From Lactarius indigo (lineage: Eukaryota > Basidiomycota > Agaricomycetes > Russulales > Russulaceae): a stretch of 64,000 bases of DNA. Shown piece after piece: positions 1 to 11,462 of the stretch (positions are counted from its first letter, which is position 1; every line of letters starts with the position of its first letter). The stretch spans positions 186,001 to 250,000 of the forward strand of contig JAFKAC010000047.1 of NCBI GenBank assembly GCA_025766275.1. Reading direction: 5' to 3'. The position numbers and the translations under genes were made by a program. The notes beneath the pieces were generated by a model, which was not told the origin of the DNA, searched no databases, and saw only the letters and a program-made list of their open reading frames with translations.

Positions 1-2
1 TC

Positions 3-983
3 GGCAACGGCACCGTGTACGACCATGAGGGTCTCGAGGTCGCCCCGCTCAAGCACCCCTCCCACCGTACCTTCCACAAGACCACCGTCTCGCTCGAGGA
101 CGAGGCCCAAGGCGCGACGCGCTTCTACCGCTGGCACATCGACGCTGCGCTGTACGAGCTCTCCCCGCCCAAAGTGACGACACTGTACGCCGTGCGCGTT
201 CCACAGGGCCCCCAGCAGGTATGCCGCTACGACGACGGCACCGGCGACGAGCTCCCCGTCCCACTCGGCACGACCGCATTCGTCTCCGGCAAGACCATGT
301 TCGACATACTTCCCCGCGCGCTGCAGAGCGTCGCCGTGCGCGCACGCGTGCGCTATGCCCCGCACCCGTACGTGTGGATGGGCCCCGCTGCGGCGCACAG
401 CACTGGCCTCGCGATCGAGAGCGAAGGGAAGGAGCTCCCCCTCGACGAGCTCCCGCCCTGGACGGAGGACAAGATCAAGGTGTTCCCCGTGGTGCGTGTG
501 TGCCGGCAGATGTGCGCGTTAAAAGAGACGAAGTTTCTGATGGCCCCGTGCAGACGTGGAAGAACCCCGTGACGGGCGCGCTGCACTTCCAAGTGCACCC
601 TTGTGCTGCGCACGAGCTGTTAGTCGACCCGCTGCCCGAAGGCGCGTCGCGCGAGGGCGCGCTGTACCCTGACGGTGCCCACCTCAAGGACATCAAGGAG
701 GTGCGCGACCTGCTGTACAGGATGCAGCGTCCCGCCATCGCGCCGAGCGTGTGTCTTCTCATTCTTCCTGATATTCTTTTTCATCGTTGATGCGTGAGAC
801 TAGTTGATATACCCGCATGACTGGAAGGAAAAGGACCTCGTGCTGTTCCATAACCGCGGCGTGCTGCACACCGTCGTTGGCGCGTTCAAACCAGACGAGG
901 TGCGCGCGTTCCATCAGTGCAACCTCGCGGCATCGAGCGCGCCCGTGGGGCCCACACCGGAGGACGTGAAGAAGTATGCATGA
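3..983 (+). CDS. xanA: Alpha-ketoglutarate-dependent xanthine dioxygenase (XanA-like, TauD/TfdA fold), 3' part
   Basis: Exons 3-491, 554-748 and 804-983 (phase 0 at both junctions; introns of 62 and 55 nt) give the C-terminal 287 residues; the 5' end lies outside the window. The family is a non-haem Fe(II)/2-oxoglutarate dioxygenase that oxidises xanthine to uric acid and lets fungi use purines as nitrogen source. Visible are the HxD iron ligand pair in 'RWHIDAALYELSPP', the block 'PHPYVWMGPA', and the distal block 'FHNRGVLHTVVGAFKPDE' with the second iron histidine, followed by 'FHQCNLAAS' near the end. These blocks match fungal XanA better than generic TauD as far as I recall the family. 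Stop TGA at 981-983. Confident of the superfamily, fairly confident of the xanthine assignment. Confidence 0.85.
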
Positions 984-1327
984 GCAGCAGGTCACACGGA
1001 TTTCAGGATGGTGCCAGCGGCAATAATTATAAATATAGAGGAAGACGGGGCGTTGATACTTATGGCTGTACTTTTGGTAACAATTAGGAAAAGGAAAACA
1101 CATTCCCTCCGCAGGCAGTGCAAGCGTCAAGTAAAGTGGCGATTGCGCACCAGACAGTACGCCGCAGTTAGTCCAGGCGGCCCTTCGTCTTGCTAAGTCA
1201 AGTATTATTGTTGCGCACGAAGGCTATGGCATCACGCATGGACAGCCCACTAAAATGAGTCAGAACGACGCGGCACTGCAAGTCGAAGCGCGCTTAAAAT
1301 GCATGGTCCGTGCGCAACCCTCCTGCG
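984..1327. other. Intergenic region, xanA 3' flank to U2 promoter
   Basis: No coding frame with recognisable content. It contains the 3' flank of the dioxygenase gene and leads into the TATA box of the U2 snRNA gene. Confidence 0.5.
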
Positions 1328-1335
1328 TATAAAAA
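1328..1335 (+). promoter_or_regulatory. TATA box of U2 snRNA gene
   Basis: TATAAAAA lies 29 nt upstream of the inferred U2 5' end at 1357, the spacing expected for an RNA polymerase II start. The U2 assignment itself rests on the transcript sequence. Confidence 0.65.
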
Positions 1336-1356
1336 GGGCACTCCCCTCTCTCCGAA

Positions 1357-1551
1357 ATCTTTACCACTCTGGCCTTTTGGCTTAGATCAAGTGTAGTATC
1401 TGTTCTTAATAGTTTAACCACTATTATGGGGGCACCGCCCCCATTACTGGTTATCTAATTTTTGCCGCCCCTGTTCCTTGGGCTCTGCTTGCAACCCGAG
1501 GACGCGATGACCCCGCCGCTGCACTACCGGCCTGCGTTGTCAGGGGATCAC
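1357..1551 (+). ncRNA. U2 spliceosomal snRNA
   Basis: The 5' portion carries the near-invariant U2 core: the stem I loop 'GGCCTTTTGGCTTAGATC' then 'AAGTGTAGTATCTGTTCTT', with the branch-point recognition sequence GTAGTA at 1393-1398. Downstream are a stem IIa (TAATAG...CTATTA), a G/C stem IIb (GGGGGC-ACC-GCCCCC), the Sm site AATTTTTG at 1457-1464, a stem III (CCTTGGG...CCCGAGG), and a stem IV hairpin GCCG-CTGCACTAC-CGGC whose loop resembles the conserved U2B''-binding loop. The outer pairing TGA-CCCC / GGGG-A-TCA would place the 3' end near 1551; 5' and 3' ends are approximate. U2 pairs with the intron branch site in the spliceosome. The many short introns in the neighbouring genes are its substrates. 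Confidence 0.93.
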
Positions 1552-2040
1552 TCTTGCTTTTCTTCTGCTGATCCTTGATGATGTCTACCTCTTGGTGGGC
1601 CCTTGAGATCAGCAGACGATTTGGAGAGCTGATCTTCGTGATTCTTTTTCTTTTCCTTTTGTCGATGTTCTTTGTGGTGGGTGCGATGGTACTAATGTTT
1701 TAGGTCATCATTTGTTCTTCGTCACTTCGGTCGCGCAGGGTTCTTGGACGGTCTAGTGAAGTTTTATTTGTCGAAAGGGTTTCGAGCTTCGCCATGTATT
1801 GTAATGATAGTAATAATATTCCTTGAATATAAGCTCATTTGATCAGATTTAAAGCGTGAACATAGTCGCTCTTGCTCCCCAACCACACTCCAATAATCAT
1901 CCGCTTTGTAACGGTAACGGCCGTCTACACTATCAGTATATTTCCACCCAAATCACGTACACGTGCGAGCGAACATTAAAAACAAGACGAGCGTTAAATG
2001 ACGAGACACATTACACCTACCCTCTCAAACAGCTTTCCGT
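1552..2040. other. Intergenic region between U2 and TPR-like gene (3' side)
   Basis: AT-richer sequence without a recognisable gene. It holds the 3' flank of U2 and of the minus-strand TPR-like gene. Confidence 0.5.
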
Positions 2041-4885
2041 TTACGCCACGCTCTCAAGTTCCACCAACCACACCGCGGCCAGCCACGCCAGCACGACTTC
2101 GACGCGCGGTCCGTGCAGCGGGATAGTGATCGGCAGAGGCTTCTTCTTCGTCTTCTCACCCGCACTATTGCCGCTGCCGTTGCCTCCCACAGAGGTGAGC
2201 GAAGAAGAGGACGAGGACGATCGTGAAGAGAACTTCTTCTCGAGTGCGCTCTGCTCCGCGCGTGCGCGTTGCCGCTCCACGACCGGCGCAAGGATGATGC
2301 GTGCGCAGTCAAGCGATTCGACAAGGTCGAAGCCCGGCGTCCCGGGCCCCGTCTCTACCTCCGCCTCTAATAGGACAGGGGGTGAAGGGGTGGGCTGCAC
2401 CAACGCGGACGATGACCCCGAGGCGGATCCAGGGCCAGAGGACGTCGACGGCGCGAGCGGGTCTATAAACACGCCTCGTATGGGGGTGATCGTTTCCACC
2501 GGGGGCGGCGACGGCAGCGGAGGCGCCTCGATTGCGAGTTTTCCATTGGCGTGCCCATTATGACTGTGGCCATGTGCGTGTGCATACCGCGCACGGGCAT
2601 GCGGCTGCACGCCAACACGCCACCCGCCGGCGAGGCGCTCGAGCGTCTCGACGAACTCGGCCTGCGCCATCGAGCGCGGGGGAAGAAAGACGGGGTAGCC
2701 CTCGAGGCCGTCGATGACGGTGGCGGCGCGGAGGAAGGCGCGGAGCAGTGCCGCAAAGTCGCCGAGCATGAGCGTCGCGATGAGCACGGAAAAGTGCGAC
2801 TCGACGAGAAGCGGATGGTACGTCGTGAAGAGCACCGCTGCGTCCGGTGGCGGCGCGGGAGGTGGTGGCGTTCCGTGCGCGCCAGGGCGCAGCGCCTCGG
2901 CGAGCAGGAAGGCGTATGCGGCGCGCTCGACGACGTCGGCGTTGGTGTTGTTGGTATGGTTAGTGACGTCGTCGTCGTCATCGTCCGAGCCGTCGTCCGA
3001 GCCCGGCGGCGGCGCTGGCGTCTCGAGCGCGTCAAAGTGGGCGAGGAAGCGTTCCTGGTCGCGTATGCTCTTCTTCAGCAGCGTGCCGATTTGCTCGCGG
3101 AACGCGCTGTCCGCAAGTACGGCGCGATACGCCTGTAGCTTTGCCCCGTCGGTCCTGCCGAGGGGTCCGTCCGGGTTCCCGATTTCCACACCCCCGTAGT
3201 GTCCGTTCTGGATGTAGCAGAGGCGAAGCTCCGCTGCGCCTTCTGCTGAGATGCGTTTACGAATACCTTCAAGATTCAGGATCTTCTCCTCGATTAAATA
3301 TATAGCATTCTGGAGGTAGGCTGCGCCGCGCAGGAAAAGTAGTTGTGGTTCGATAGGCTCTGGGGCGTCAGGCAGGACAGATGGGTGGATTGGTAGTGGT
3401 TCTGCCTCAGAGGCGTCGCCATAACCGTCCGCTTCACTGGTTCCGTTGGGAGGAGCTTGACCATTGAGCTTTTTCTTGCCTTCTTTCTTCTTCTTGTCGC
3501 CTTTACCTTTGTTATTCTGCGAGGGGCGACTGCCGTTGCGATGGAAGGACCTAACCTTGCGAAGCGCCCGTGCTTCTTTGAGCGCATGGGTAAAATCCTT
3601 GACTGCGGCCCCATACTCGTCTCGAAATGTACGGACGATACCCCGTGTGCGAAAAAGCTCAAGACGTTGAGGGAAAGCCTCGATGAGTTCGTCGAGAACG
3701 CGAGTCGTCGTGCATTCAGCGAGTTGCCTGCTCTCTCCCGGTAAATATACGCCACATAGAGGACGGAGAAAAAGACAACGAACCGAGAGGGTATCTTTTC
3801 ATGGAAGAAGTGGACGTATTTGGCGTCTGCGTCGTTCGGGTCTGTATCGAGTATCTGAGGTGAGCGGGGGAAACGCCTAAAAGGGAGGGGTGGACGCACC
3901 AACTCTGAGTACACGTTCTGCGATGTCTTCAAACACGCTGCCACCTTGCATCACCATCACACTCGAGGCAATCTCGTCTGCCCTGTATGCAGCAGCGAGC
4001 TTCTGCACAGCGAGAGCACGCAAACGGTGGATTCGCATGGCAGACATGGCGACGTTCCTCCCCCCGCCTGTGTCGCCCAGTGGATTCATCCCCAGCGACT
4101 GGGCGAGAGCCCACGGGCTACTATGCAAATTTGGACTCGCGCCGCTGCGCACGGATCCCAGTGCGGCTGCAGACATGCCAGACGAGGCACGCACGGCCAG
4201 CTCTGAAGCCTCGTCTATGAGACGACGGATGATCGCTACAGAGCGGAAGACCCCCGGGTCTATAGGCGGGGGGATAGGTTTGCCAGGTGGCGGGGCAAGC
4301 AGGGGAGGACAGGATATAGACGCTAACGCCTGGCGCGGGGAGTCGGGTGGGGAATTGTCCCCGAGGCCTGCGTAGGTACGATCGCGCATGCGCGAAAAAG
4401 AGTGTTGTTGTCGCGGGGGAGGAGGTATGTGTGTCAGGCATGGCTCTGCGTGGAACGTCGCAGGGTCGAGATTGAGGGCGAGAAGAGACTCGAGGAGCTC
4501 TATCGGGAGCTGGAGCCAGGGACCCTAATTGTCTTGCGATGAAGGTGGGCGAAAGAGGATGGTAGAGAGGAAGACATACGTGGTAGGAACTAATATATCG
4601 CCAATGTTTGTTGCGGCTGATGCGCAGTACGAGAGGGCTGGGTTCGTCGTCCTCGTTCGGAGGCTTTGTGTTGGCCTCAGCTTTGGCCTTTGAACGTTTC
4701 TTGGGTTTTTTCTTTTTCTTTTTCTTCTGCGCGACAGTAGCGTCTTCTTCAACCAAGGACAAGGCAGTGTCGAGTAGAGGCGAGGTCGAGACTGTTGAAT
4801 CGGTCAGAGACGGACTTATCGAAGGCGCCTGCTCAATGTCCTGGAAATTGTATGTAGAGACATCCGCGAGGGTGATGTTTGCCAT
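2041..4885 (-). CDS. TPR-like conserved fungal protein, 891 aa
   Basis: Four exons on the minus strand, 4885-4580, 4524-3900, 3841-3784 and 3727-2041, joined in phases 0, 1 and 2 by introns of 55, 58 and 56 nt. The start is the ATG at 4885 ('MANITLADVSTYNFQDIEQ'); the same frame runs a little further upstream without an ATG before a stop. The N-terminal region has a lysine run (KKKKKKKPKKRSKAK). Exon 4 starts with a TPR-like helical hairpin ('LDELIEAFPQRLELFRTRG' to 'AAVKDFTHALKEARAL') and later a second helical segment around 'PQLLFLRGAAYLQNAIYLIE'. The C-terminal third has Pro/Ser-rich linkers and ends in a hydrophobic helix ('VVLAWLAAVWLVELESVA'). I do not recognise a named function; TPR hairpins usually mediate protein-protein contacts. 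Splice choices are supported by continuity of the protein, not by transcripts. Confidence 0.75.
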
Positions 4886-6479
4886 GAGAGCGAGAGCGAT
4901 AGTTGGGTTGTCTGTGCCCAGGCCAGCAAAAGGCAGAGGCTGTGAGCGCCGTGAGCTGTTCAGCCCCGCCACTCCCGGGACGTTCTTCCGCCTGTTCGAC
5001 GCAATCCGAGTTGACCATTGCTATGGCTTGGGCCTGAGCCACTGCCCTCTACTGCCAGTGAAAATTCACAAAAGTTCTAGACCTCAAGACTTCGAGCCTT
5101 AATACATCTCCTTATCTGTTTTGGCAACGCAGTCGCCGTATCTGCAGCACATCAAGTCATTAACACCGTTTTGTCACTCTTCTTATGAATGTGCGAATTC
5201 TCAGAACGTTTTCCCATGTCCGGCAGATGTTTCTATGATAGAGCCTTTGGGGCTTAACCTTGTGGTCTTGATCGTCTTCCCCTTACAGTAGTGAGTCCTT
5301 CGCTTCGTGTTTTTTGACGTCTTACCGGCCGATATCAATCTTGGGGCCCTAATACTTCGCACGGCAGAGATTTTTGGGTTTCTCGGGCTTATCCTAGGTT
5401 TACGCCGCCTTGTGGATTCATTTGGCCAACGCAAGACCCACTCCGAGTCGAACTCATCGTCACAATGCGATGGCGCTCTACCGAATTCAAACCTGCCCAT
5501 CGTCTCTGTACCTCAATTATTGACTCTGTGGAGCTACGTCTACCGGGCCAGGTACGGTCATCCTTATTTTATCCATCTGGAGCCGCGAGGAATTTACCGG
5601 CGGCGATACACAGTACAATCTCCTGTCATGTTCCAATTTTCTCTACCGCAGTATCTACACCCGTGCTCGGATGCCGCAAGGAATGGAGTGATGGTGAGGA
5701 GTATCCAACAGCTGCCAGGAATAAAGCCCATCATCCTGTCTGTCATACTAGTACCATGCATAGCGCGCAGTTTGCCGTATGCGGCAGTCCAAGGACCCCG
5801 AGTTGTGCAGCGTCGCACCCAGGCCACTGCGGTCAGGAATTCACGACTCCTTTGCCGCAACTCAAACTTAAGCTCTGAACTCATTGCCCAACTCAAAATC
5901 CTTATCTCTGGGGATCCAATTCCAATACCTCAAAAGCTCGGGAATCCACCGACAGCTTCTACGGAACGTAATTCATCATTTGGACATCCCAGGTACGTCC
6001 TCTAACCCGCGTCTTTCCTCCCATGGCGGGTTCCTTGGGTCCCTTCTTCTTGATCTGGTCTATGTCGGAGCCGTGGGAGCGCCTTAGCTTTCCGATTCTT
6101 CCAAAACGGGCTCAAGGTGCGCGCTCAAGGGGAGGCGTCATAAACGTCTCCGTCACCTTATCCGATTTTTGGTATCTCCCGCTGCTCAGGTCCCCTACCT
6201 CTTGATGTTCGTTCCTAATGGCCGCAGAATTACCGTTGTTCCTTGTGCCCGTGTCTGCGACGCTAGGTTCCCACGCCCTTCAGAACGCGCTGACGTCCAA
6301 TGATCACGGCAGACGTCAAACGCTCGCGCGACAATCGGTCTTGGCTCCACTCTTTGCGCGGCCAGAGGCAAAAAATACTTTGGGCTCAGGAACTCGGCCG
6401 CACTTTGGAAGCAGAACTCTATGGGGTGCCGAGTGCTATGGTGCAATAGAGATAGCAGAGCCCCGCGATGCGCTCATGA
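4886..6479. other. Long intergenic stretch with no recognised gene
   Basis: Several overlapping open frames exist on both strands (for example 5307-6005 + and 5201-5500 -), but none shows a known motif, clear splice structure or codon bias like the neighbouring genes. The right end is the promoter region of the thioredoxin gene. Confidence 0.4.
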
Positions 6480-6487
6480 TATAAAAG
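6480..6487 (+). promoter_or_regulatory. TATA box upstream of thioredoxin gene
   Basis: TATAAAAG 109 nt before the thioredoxin ATG, followed by a CT-rich tract typical of fungal transcription starts. A second TATAAAAG-like sequence lies near 6535. Confidence 0.5.
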
Positions 6488-6595
6488 GCCCCCTCTCCTC
6501 CGAATCTCTACAAGCTAGATCACCCCAATTTCCTATAAAAGAAGCTTGAAGACATTGTTGCACGCCACCTCGACAGCGAGCTACCATCTCCGACA

Positions 6596-7170
6596 ATGGC
6601 CGTGATTCCGATTACTTCACTCGCACAGTTCAACTCGATTGTGGGTTTTACTTTTTCTTCAGCGTGACGCCCGCGGCAAATTCAGCTCGCTCACGTGCCT
6701 CTCCTCCTCGTCTCGCGATATTGTTCCTCATACAGATCAATGCAGACCGCGTTGCCCTCATCTACTTCTGGGCATACTGGTGTGGGCCTTGCCGCGGGAT
6801 GACACATATCTTCAACGGCCTCGCGGACTCTGGTTCATATCCCGGCATCGACTTTTACAGGGTCGACATCGACCACGTCCAGGACCTTGTTCAACACGTT
6901 GGTGGTCAAACCGTATGATTGGTTCCCCATTATTTCGTCTCGCACACGCAGATGTACTGAGACATTATTTTCCATTGGTCATGTGCACACAGATCCCTGG
7001 CTTTTATGCGTACCGACGTGGTCAGAAACTTGGCGAGATTATTGGCGCGTATCCCGACGGATTGCAGGTACGTTCTTTTTCTGTTGCAGAACCAGTTGAA
7101 CTGACTAGAGCAATTGCCTACCAAGAGCTTGGTCTCCACCGCGGTTGCAGCCGCACAATCTTTGGCGTGA
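6596..7170 (+). CDS. Thioredoxin
   Basis: Exons 6596-6640, 6736-6912 and 6993-7067 (all phase 0) give a thioredoxin fold: 'MAVIPITSLAQFNSI', then 'ALIYFWAYWCGPCRGM' with the redox-active WCGPC, a central 'YRVDIDHVQ' strand, the cis-proline loop 'IPGF' and 'YRRGQKLGEIIGAYPDGLQ'. The protein reduces disulfides with electrons from thioredoxin reductase. The 3' end is uncertain: a last intron 7068-7110 would give a tail ending at 7170 ('QLPTKSLVSTAVAAAQSLA'). A shorter end near 7104 would need a 22-nt intron, and read-through stays open to 7340. The cis-Pro loop has Gly where most thioredoxins have Thr. Confidence 0.85.
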
Positions 7171-8506
7171 TTGTTGAGCAGGCCCAGCCACGCTGGTGGG
7201 TAGGGATTGCGATTGTTAGCGTTCTAGTCCTAGTACCGTACATAATTCATAATTCTATGTGGATTTTAGTTTCAACGGCGCAATTCGACGCGTATCAGAT
7301 CTTGGAGATGTGGGAGGGGCTACGGTTCTTTCATCGATAGTCAAGTTTTCTCACTTATGCTAGCGGTGCATGATGGTGGTCGTACGTGACACCATCTCCC
7401 TTTAGTAGGTAAGTATGAGCCGTATCTCGACAGTCCTCGAACGTTTGGGGAAGGGGTTTGAGCGTAGCTATGGCGGATGCCCTCGTCAGTACACATCACT
7501 TCAGGCACCCCTCAAGTTTCTGAGAACCTAGACCTCTAGAAAAAAAAGAAAGTGGATTGCCGATAAAGGGTCAGCTTCTTCAGTTCCGAAATACCCGAGT
7601 GGATTTCTGATGAGCATTCGACGTAGATATATTCCCAGAAGCGCCCCAACTTGAACCTGTGTGGGGAGAGATGAGGACTCGGGCGGCACAATATTCTTCC
7701 TCCTTTGAGCTCCTCCAATCTACGGACCGGGCCACGGAGTCGGGCCTAGCCCTCCACAATCAGCCCTGCTGTTGCGGGGCGGAGACAGGTTGGGGCTATC
7801 AAAGTTTACGGTGGATTAGACACGGATTCACGCCTATGGTTATCGCGAAAGATGGTTTTCTTTCTAGAGCTATAATTCTGTCGGGGATTCTGCAGACCTC
7901 GCGCGATCGATGGGTCCCGACCTACGTCTAAATGAGTGAGGATGGCCGCCGTGCATGGCCGCCGGACCCAGATTTCCCTCCCGAACGAAGAGCGACGATC
8001 ATTGTCGCCTCTTTCTCTACGTTGTAAGGGCGTCCGTAGAGCCAAGTAACCCATCGCTCTTAATCCGATCGGGTTATTCGGGTAAGGGACGAGTTCGAAG
8101 AGCGTAGGATAACTGCCATAGGGGGGACTAGGGTATCCGAAGGAGAAGTTCAGCAAAATTAAGAGTGTGGTACCAAAGTATTGGCGATCTACTTGCGACT
8201 AGGCTGCGTAGGCATCACGAATCACGTACAGAGGTCAATCACGGGTAGCGAGGCGATAAGGAAAGCACGATGGCGAATGGTCGCCACATACAAACAGCGA
8301 GGGAAGACGAAGAATAGGGTAGGCGCTACTCAGAGCCCCAATCTGCTGTGTCCAATGGGTGCTACAGAACGGCGTTTCCTTGGAGGCTTGCCCGGGGCTA
8401 GTAGCCCATGTGAGGACGGAATAGGGCGCTGCATAGATGGGGCACCTCCTGTCAGTTGGAAAACCATGCTAGCACATTGCACGATAACTACCAATCGTTG
8501 AGTTAA
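7171..8506. other. Intergenic region with no recognised gene
   Basis: Open frames on both strands (up to 116 aa) show no motif or splice pattern that I can support. No tRNA-like A/B box pair was found. Confidence 0.4.
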
Positions 8507-8842
8507 TCACCGTCCTAGATCCTGGCCAGCCTTCTGTGGTGTATTTGCGCCTCCTTGCGCATCCACAGTTTGAGAACCTCCGTCTGGCTGGAGCGTGCCA
8601 AGAAGACTGTCCAGTGTCTCCAAGATAGCATCTATTCTCCCTTCGACGTTTTGACCAATGGAGTCGGCGCGTTCCAGCTGCTGTAACAACGCCCCGATGT
8701 CCTGATCTGCAGCATCTTCTGGGATGTCTTGCGACAGTAACCAGCGAATATGTCCAATGTCGTCGGAAAGAGACGAGACTGGCTCTGAGGAACCGTTGAC
8801 AGAGGAGGGAGATGTCGTAGCGTCTGTATTCGTGTCGGACAT
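8507..8842 (-). CDS. Small acidic protein of unknown function, 111 aa
   Basis: Single uninterrupted frame from ATG at 8842 to the stop at 8507. The N-terminus is Ser/Thr-rich ('MSDTNTDATTSPSSVNGSS'). A central predicted helical part contains 'DIGHIRWLLSQDIPEDAADQ' and 'IGALLQQLERADSIGQ', then a heptad-like helix 'VEGRIDAILETLDSLLGTL', and a Gly/Gln-rich tail. Codon use is like the adjacent genes, which argues that it is real. It is divergent from the THO-complex gene with only 66 nt between the two start codons, so both must share a promoter. I do not recognise the family; a small coiled-coil subunit of a larger complex is one possibility, but this is inference. Confidence 0.6.
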   Translation of the reverse strand: MSDTNTDATTSPSSVNGSSEPVSSLSDDIGHIRWLLSQDIPEDAADQDIGALLQQLERADSIGQNVEGRIDAILETLDSLLGTLQPDGGSQTVDAQGGANTPQKAGQDLGR

Positions 8843-8908
8843 AATGGCGGAAAGCGGGACCGTGGCGAGACGAGGCGCGTACCGTCTTCCGCTTCAAGCC
8901 GTCCGACC

Positions 8909-11462
8909 ATGGTCCATCGCTCCCCTGACGCCGCCATTCGCTACTTACTGCAGTCATTACCTCCTCGACCATTCCACAAAGATGAACTCGATAATCTCGT
9001 TTCAAAAGTGCTGCAAGATACTCCCTCCAAGTTTTCCCTGGATGTCAGGCGTGGTCAATGGGAGTTGGCACTGAAGAGTGAAATGTTCACCCTCGCCGTA
9101 TGCGTCACTCCTATTCCACTTCTACGTCGTTCCAATCAACCATACGTCCCAGATGAAAGAGGGCAAAGCACTCGTAGATCCGGAGAGTACTTATTACAAT
9201 GAGCTCAAAGAAAGATTGGAGCTTGTACTAACCTTCACAGAACAAGGTGCGCGTCATCCTTCCCACCAGACCAGCATTCTACTAATACCCTATTTTAACA
9301 GATGCCTGCGAGCAGGCCTTTCCCTTCTCCACCCTCCAGGACCTCCTTGAAACCCAAACAATCGCATCATGTTCCCACATCTTCTCCTGGATTGAGTCGC
9401 GTGCGGCTCGTCTCACCGTAGGCATGGTCCCTCAGAAAGGGAAGGCCCTCATCCTCCTCCGCACTCTCAATGATCTCCTACGTCGACTGTCCAAGATGGG
9501 ATCTAATACCATTTTCTGTGGTCGTATTTTAACGTTCCTCAGTGGTGTATTCCCGCTTGGTGAGCGTAGCGGCGTGAACCTGCGCGGGGAGTACGGTCCA
9601 ACGTGGGAAGCTGTACTGTTTCCCCGTGAAAAGGACTCTGGGGACGATATGGCGGAAGCTCAGGCAGAAGTGAAACCGGAAGATGCAATGGCCGTCGATG
9701 ACTCACCCGCCGAGAAGCCAGCGGGAGCTTCAAAGCTCACGGCAGAGACGGTCGAAAAGAAGGAAGGCGAGTAACTATCCAGTCCGCTCTCTTTGCCCAC
9801 GCTCACGGTATCTGCTCAGACCTTTATAATACATTCTGGTCTCTTCAGCTACCTTTCTCCAAGCCAACACAGTTCGCTTTACCGCAATATTTCAACGAGT
9901 TCCAAGACGCAGTCAACAAAATTCTTCCTGTAATAAAGGAGGCCACAGCCAAAGAACGCGCTCTTACGGGTAGTCGCACAGTCATGACCGGCGCAGCGGC
10001 AGCAAATCCTCTCAAACGAAAGCGCGAGTCAGAACCAGCTCCAGAGCCAGCAACGGCTGGGAAAGACTACTTCTTTGCCAAGTTCCTAACCAGCCCAGAC
10101 TTACTTGATCTCGAAGTATGTCCGCGTTCGTCACACCTCGGATACAACCTGATGCCTCGCCCAGATTGCAGATACCCACTTTCGGAGGCAGTTCTTATTC
10201 CAGCTGCTTGTCTTACTCCACCACCTACAAACGTTCACGAAGGAGGCCAAGGCGACTTGGGTCACCCCGCGGAATCGCTCGCTCCAAATGGAATTTACGC
10301 TCGAAGGCGATGCCATTCAGTGGGTTTCTGACACAATAGCTCGGGCCCTCGAAGAGCTCAGGCAGACAGCACCTGCCGGCCGGGTGTTCGCCGACGCAGT
10401 GGCAGGTGTGCTCGAGCGGGAGCGCAAATGGGTACGCTGGAAGAGCGACCTTTGTTCCCCGTTCGATCGCGAGCCCCAACCGGGCCCCAATTTAGAAGAG
10501 AGCACACGATCGAAGAGGGAGGGGATGCGCACGGATCCAGAGGAATGGTCACACTCGCTTGGCTCGGCGCCGCTCACCGAGATTTGGGAAATGGGTTACA
10601 GGGATCTGGGAGATCTGGAGAACCCATTCCAGTGCGTTGTATTTAACTCCACGTCCCGTCCCGTCGAGCCCGCTGATGTGCTTCCGTAAGGCCCGGCGAC
10701 GTGAAGGACTTCGTGAAGAAAATCAAGCTGGAGGACAACAGGATCGAGATGCGCAAAAAGACGCTCGCCCGTCAGGCAGAACGCGTAGCCGCCGCGCGCG
10801 CCAAAGCGGCAGCCACGTCCGCTGCTTCGACGCCCGGCACGCAGGAAAGCGCCCCAGAGTCGACCAAACCCGCCATCCCTACTTCGACGCCGACTCCGGT
10901 CGCGGGGAGCCCCCTTCACCCATCTCTTCCTGCGAAACCAGGGGCCGCACCAGAAAACGCTCAAGCACCACCCACGTCTTCACCTGCGCCTGCGCCTACT
11001 CCGCCGGCACCAGCACCAGCACCGGCGACGACACCCGCCGCACCTGAGCGAGTAGCAACCCCAGCGCCAGTGCCCATCCCCATCCCTCCAGACGAACAGA
11101 TCACCAAGTTGGAAGAGGTAACGTTTCCCACCTACATAGCGTGTGGACCCGCGATCTGAATCGTCAAAATCTGCCCTCATTAGAATAAGCAGCGCTGGGC
11201 ATGGCTCGCCCTACGCACGGCCCGTGACCAGCACCTCGCGCAGTTCGCAAAGATCGGCACGGGGGACATCGTCGCGCTGGCGGCGGAGATCGAGCGCGAA
11301 CGCGAGGCGCAAAACGCGGCGCTGGAGCGCGGTGCCAGTCCTCTCGCGAATGGCGGCGCGGGGCAGGATGCCAAGTCGGCCGCGGATGGGGCGACAAAGG
11401 CAGGACCGAATGGTGCCCCGTCTGCAAAAGACGCGGAGGGCGATGTCAAGATGGAGGGATGA
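8909..11462 (+). CDS. THO complex subunit 1 (Hpr1/THOC1 family), 738 aa
   Basis: Seven exons: 8909-9097, 9153-9246, 9302-9766, 9820-10115, 10165-10631, 10691-11117, 11184-11462. THO couples transcription elongation to mRNA packaging and export in the nucleus. Family blocks include '[14 protein letters not shown]', '[19 protein letters not shown]', '[19 protein letters not shown]' and '[19 protein letters not shown]'. Between the first two lies an acidic insert and a basic stretch (PLKRKRE). The C-terminal part is Pro/Ala-rich and low in complexity, followed by '[19 protein letters not shown]'. The third intron (9767-9819) must use a GC donor (G|GCGAGT): the only nearby GT donor gives an in-frame stop. 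Start chosen at the first ATG, 66 nt from the divergent gene. Confidence 0.9.

Noticed and set aside
5307..6005. 232-codon frame as a gene
   Set aside because: No motif, no splice pattern, and a competing frame of similar quality on the other strand; left as intergenic.
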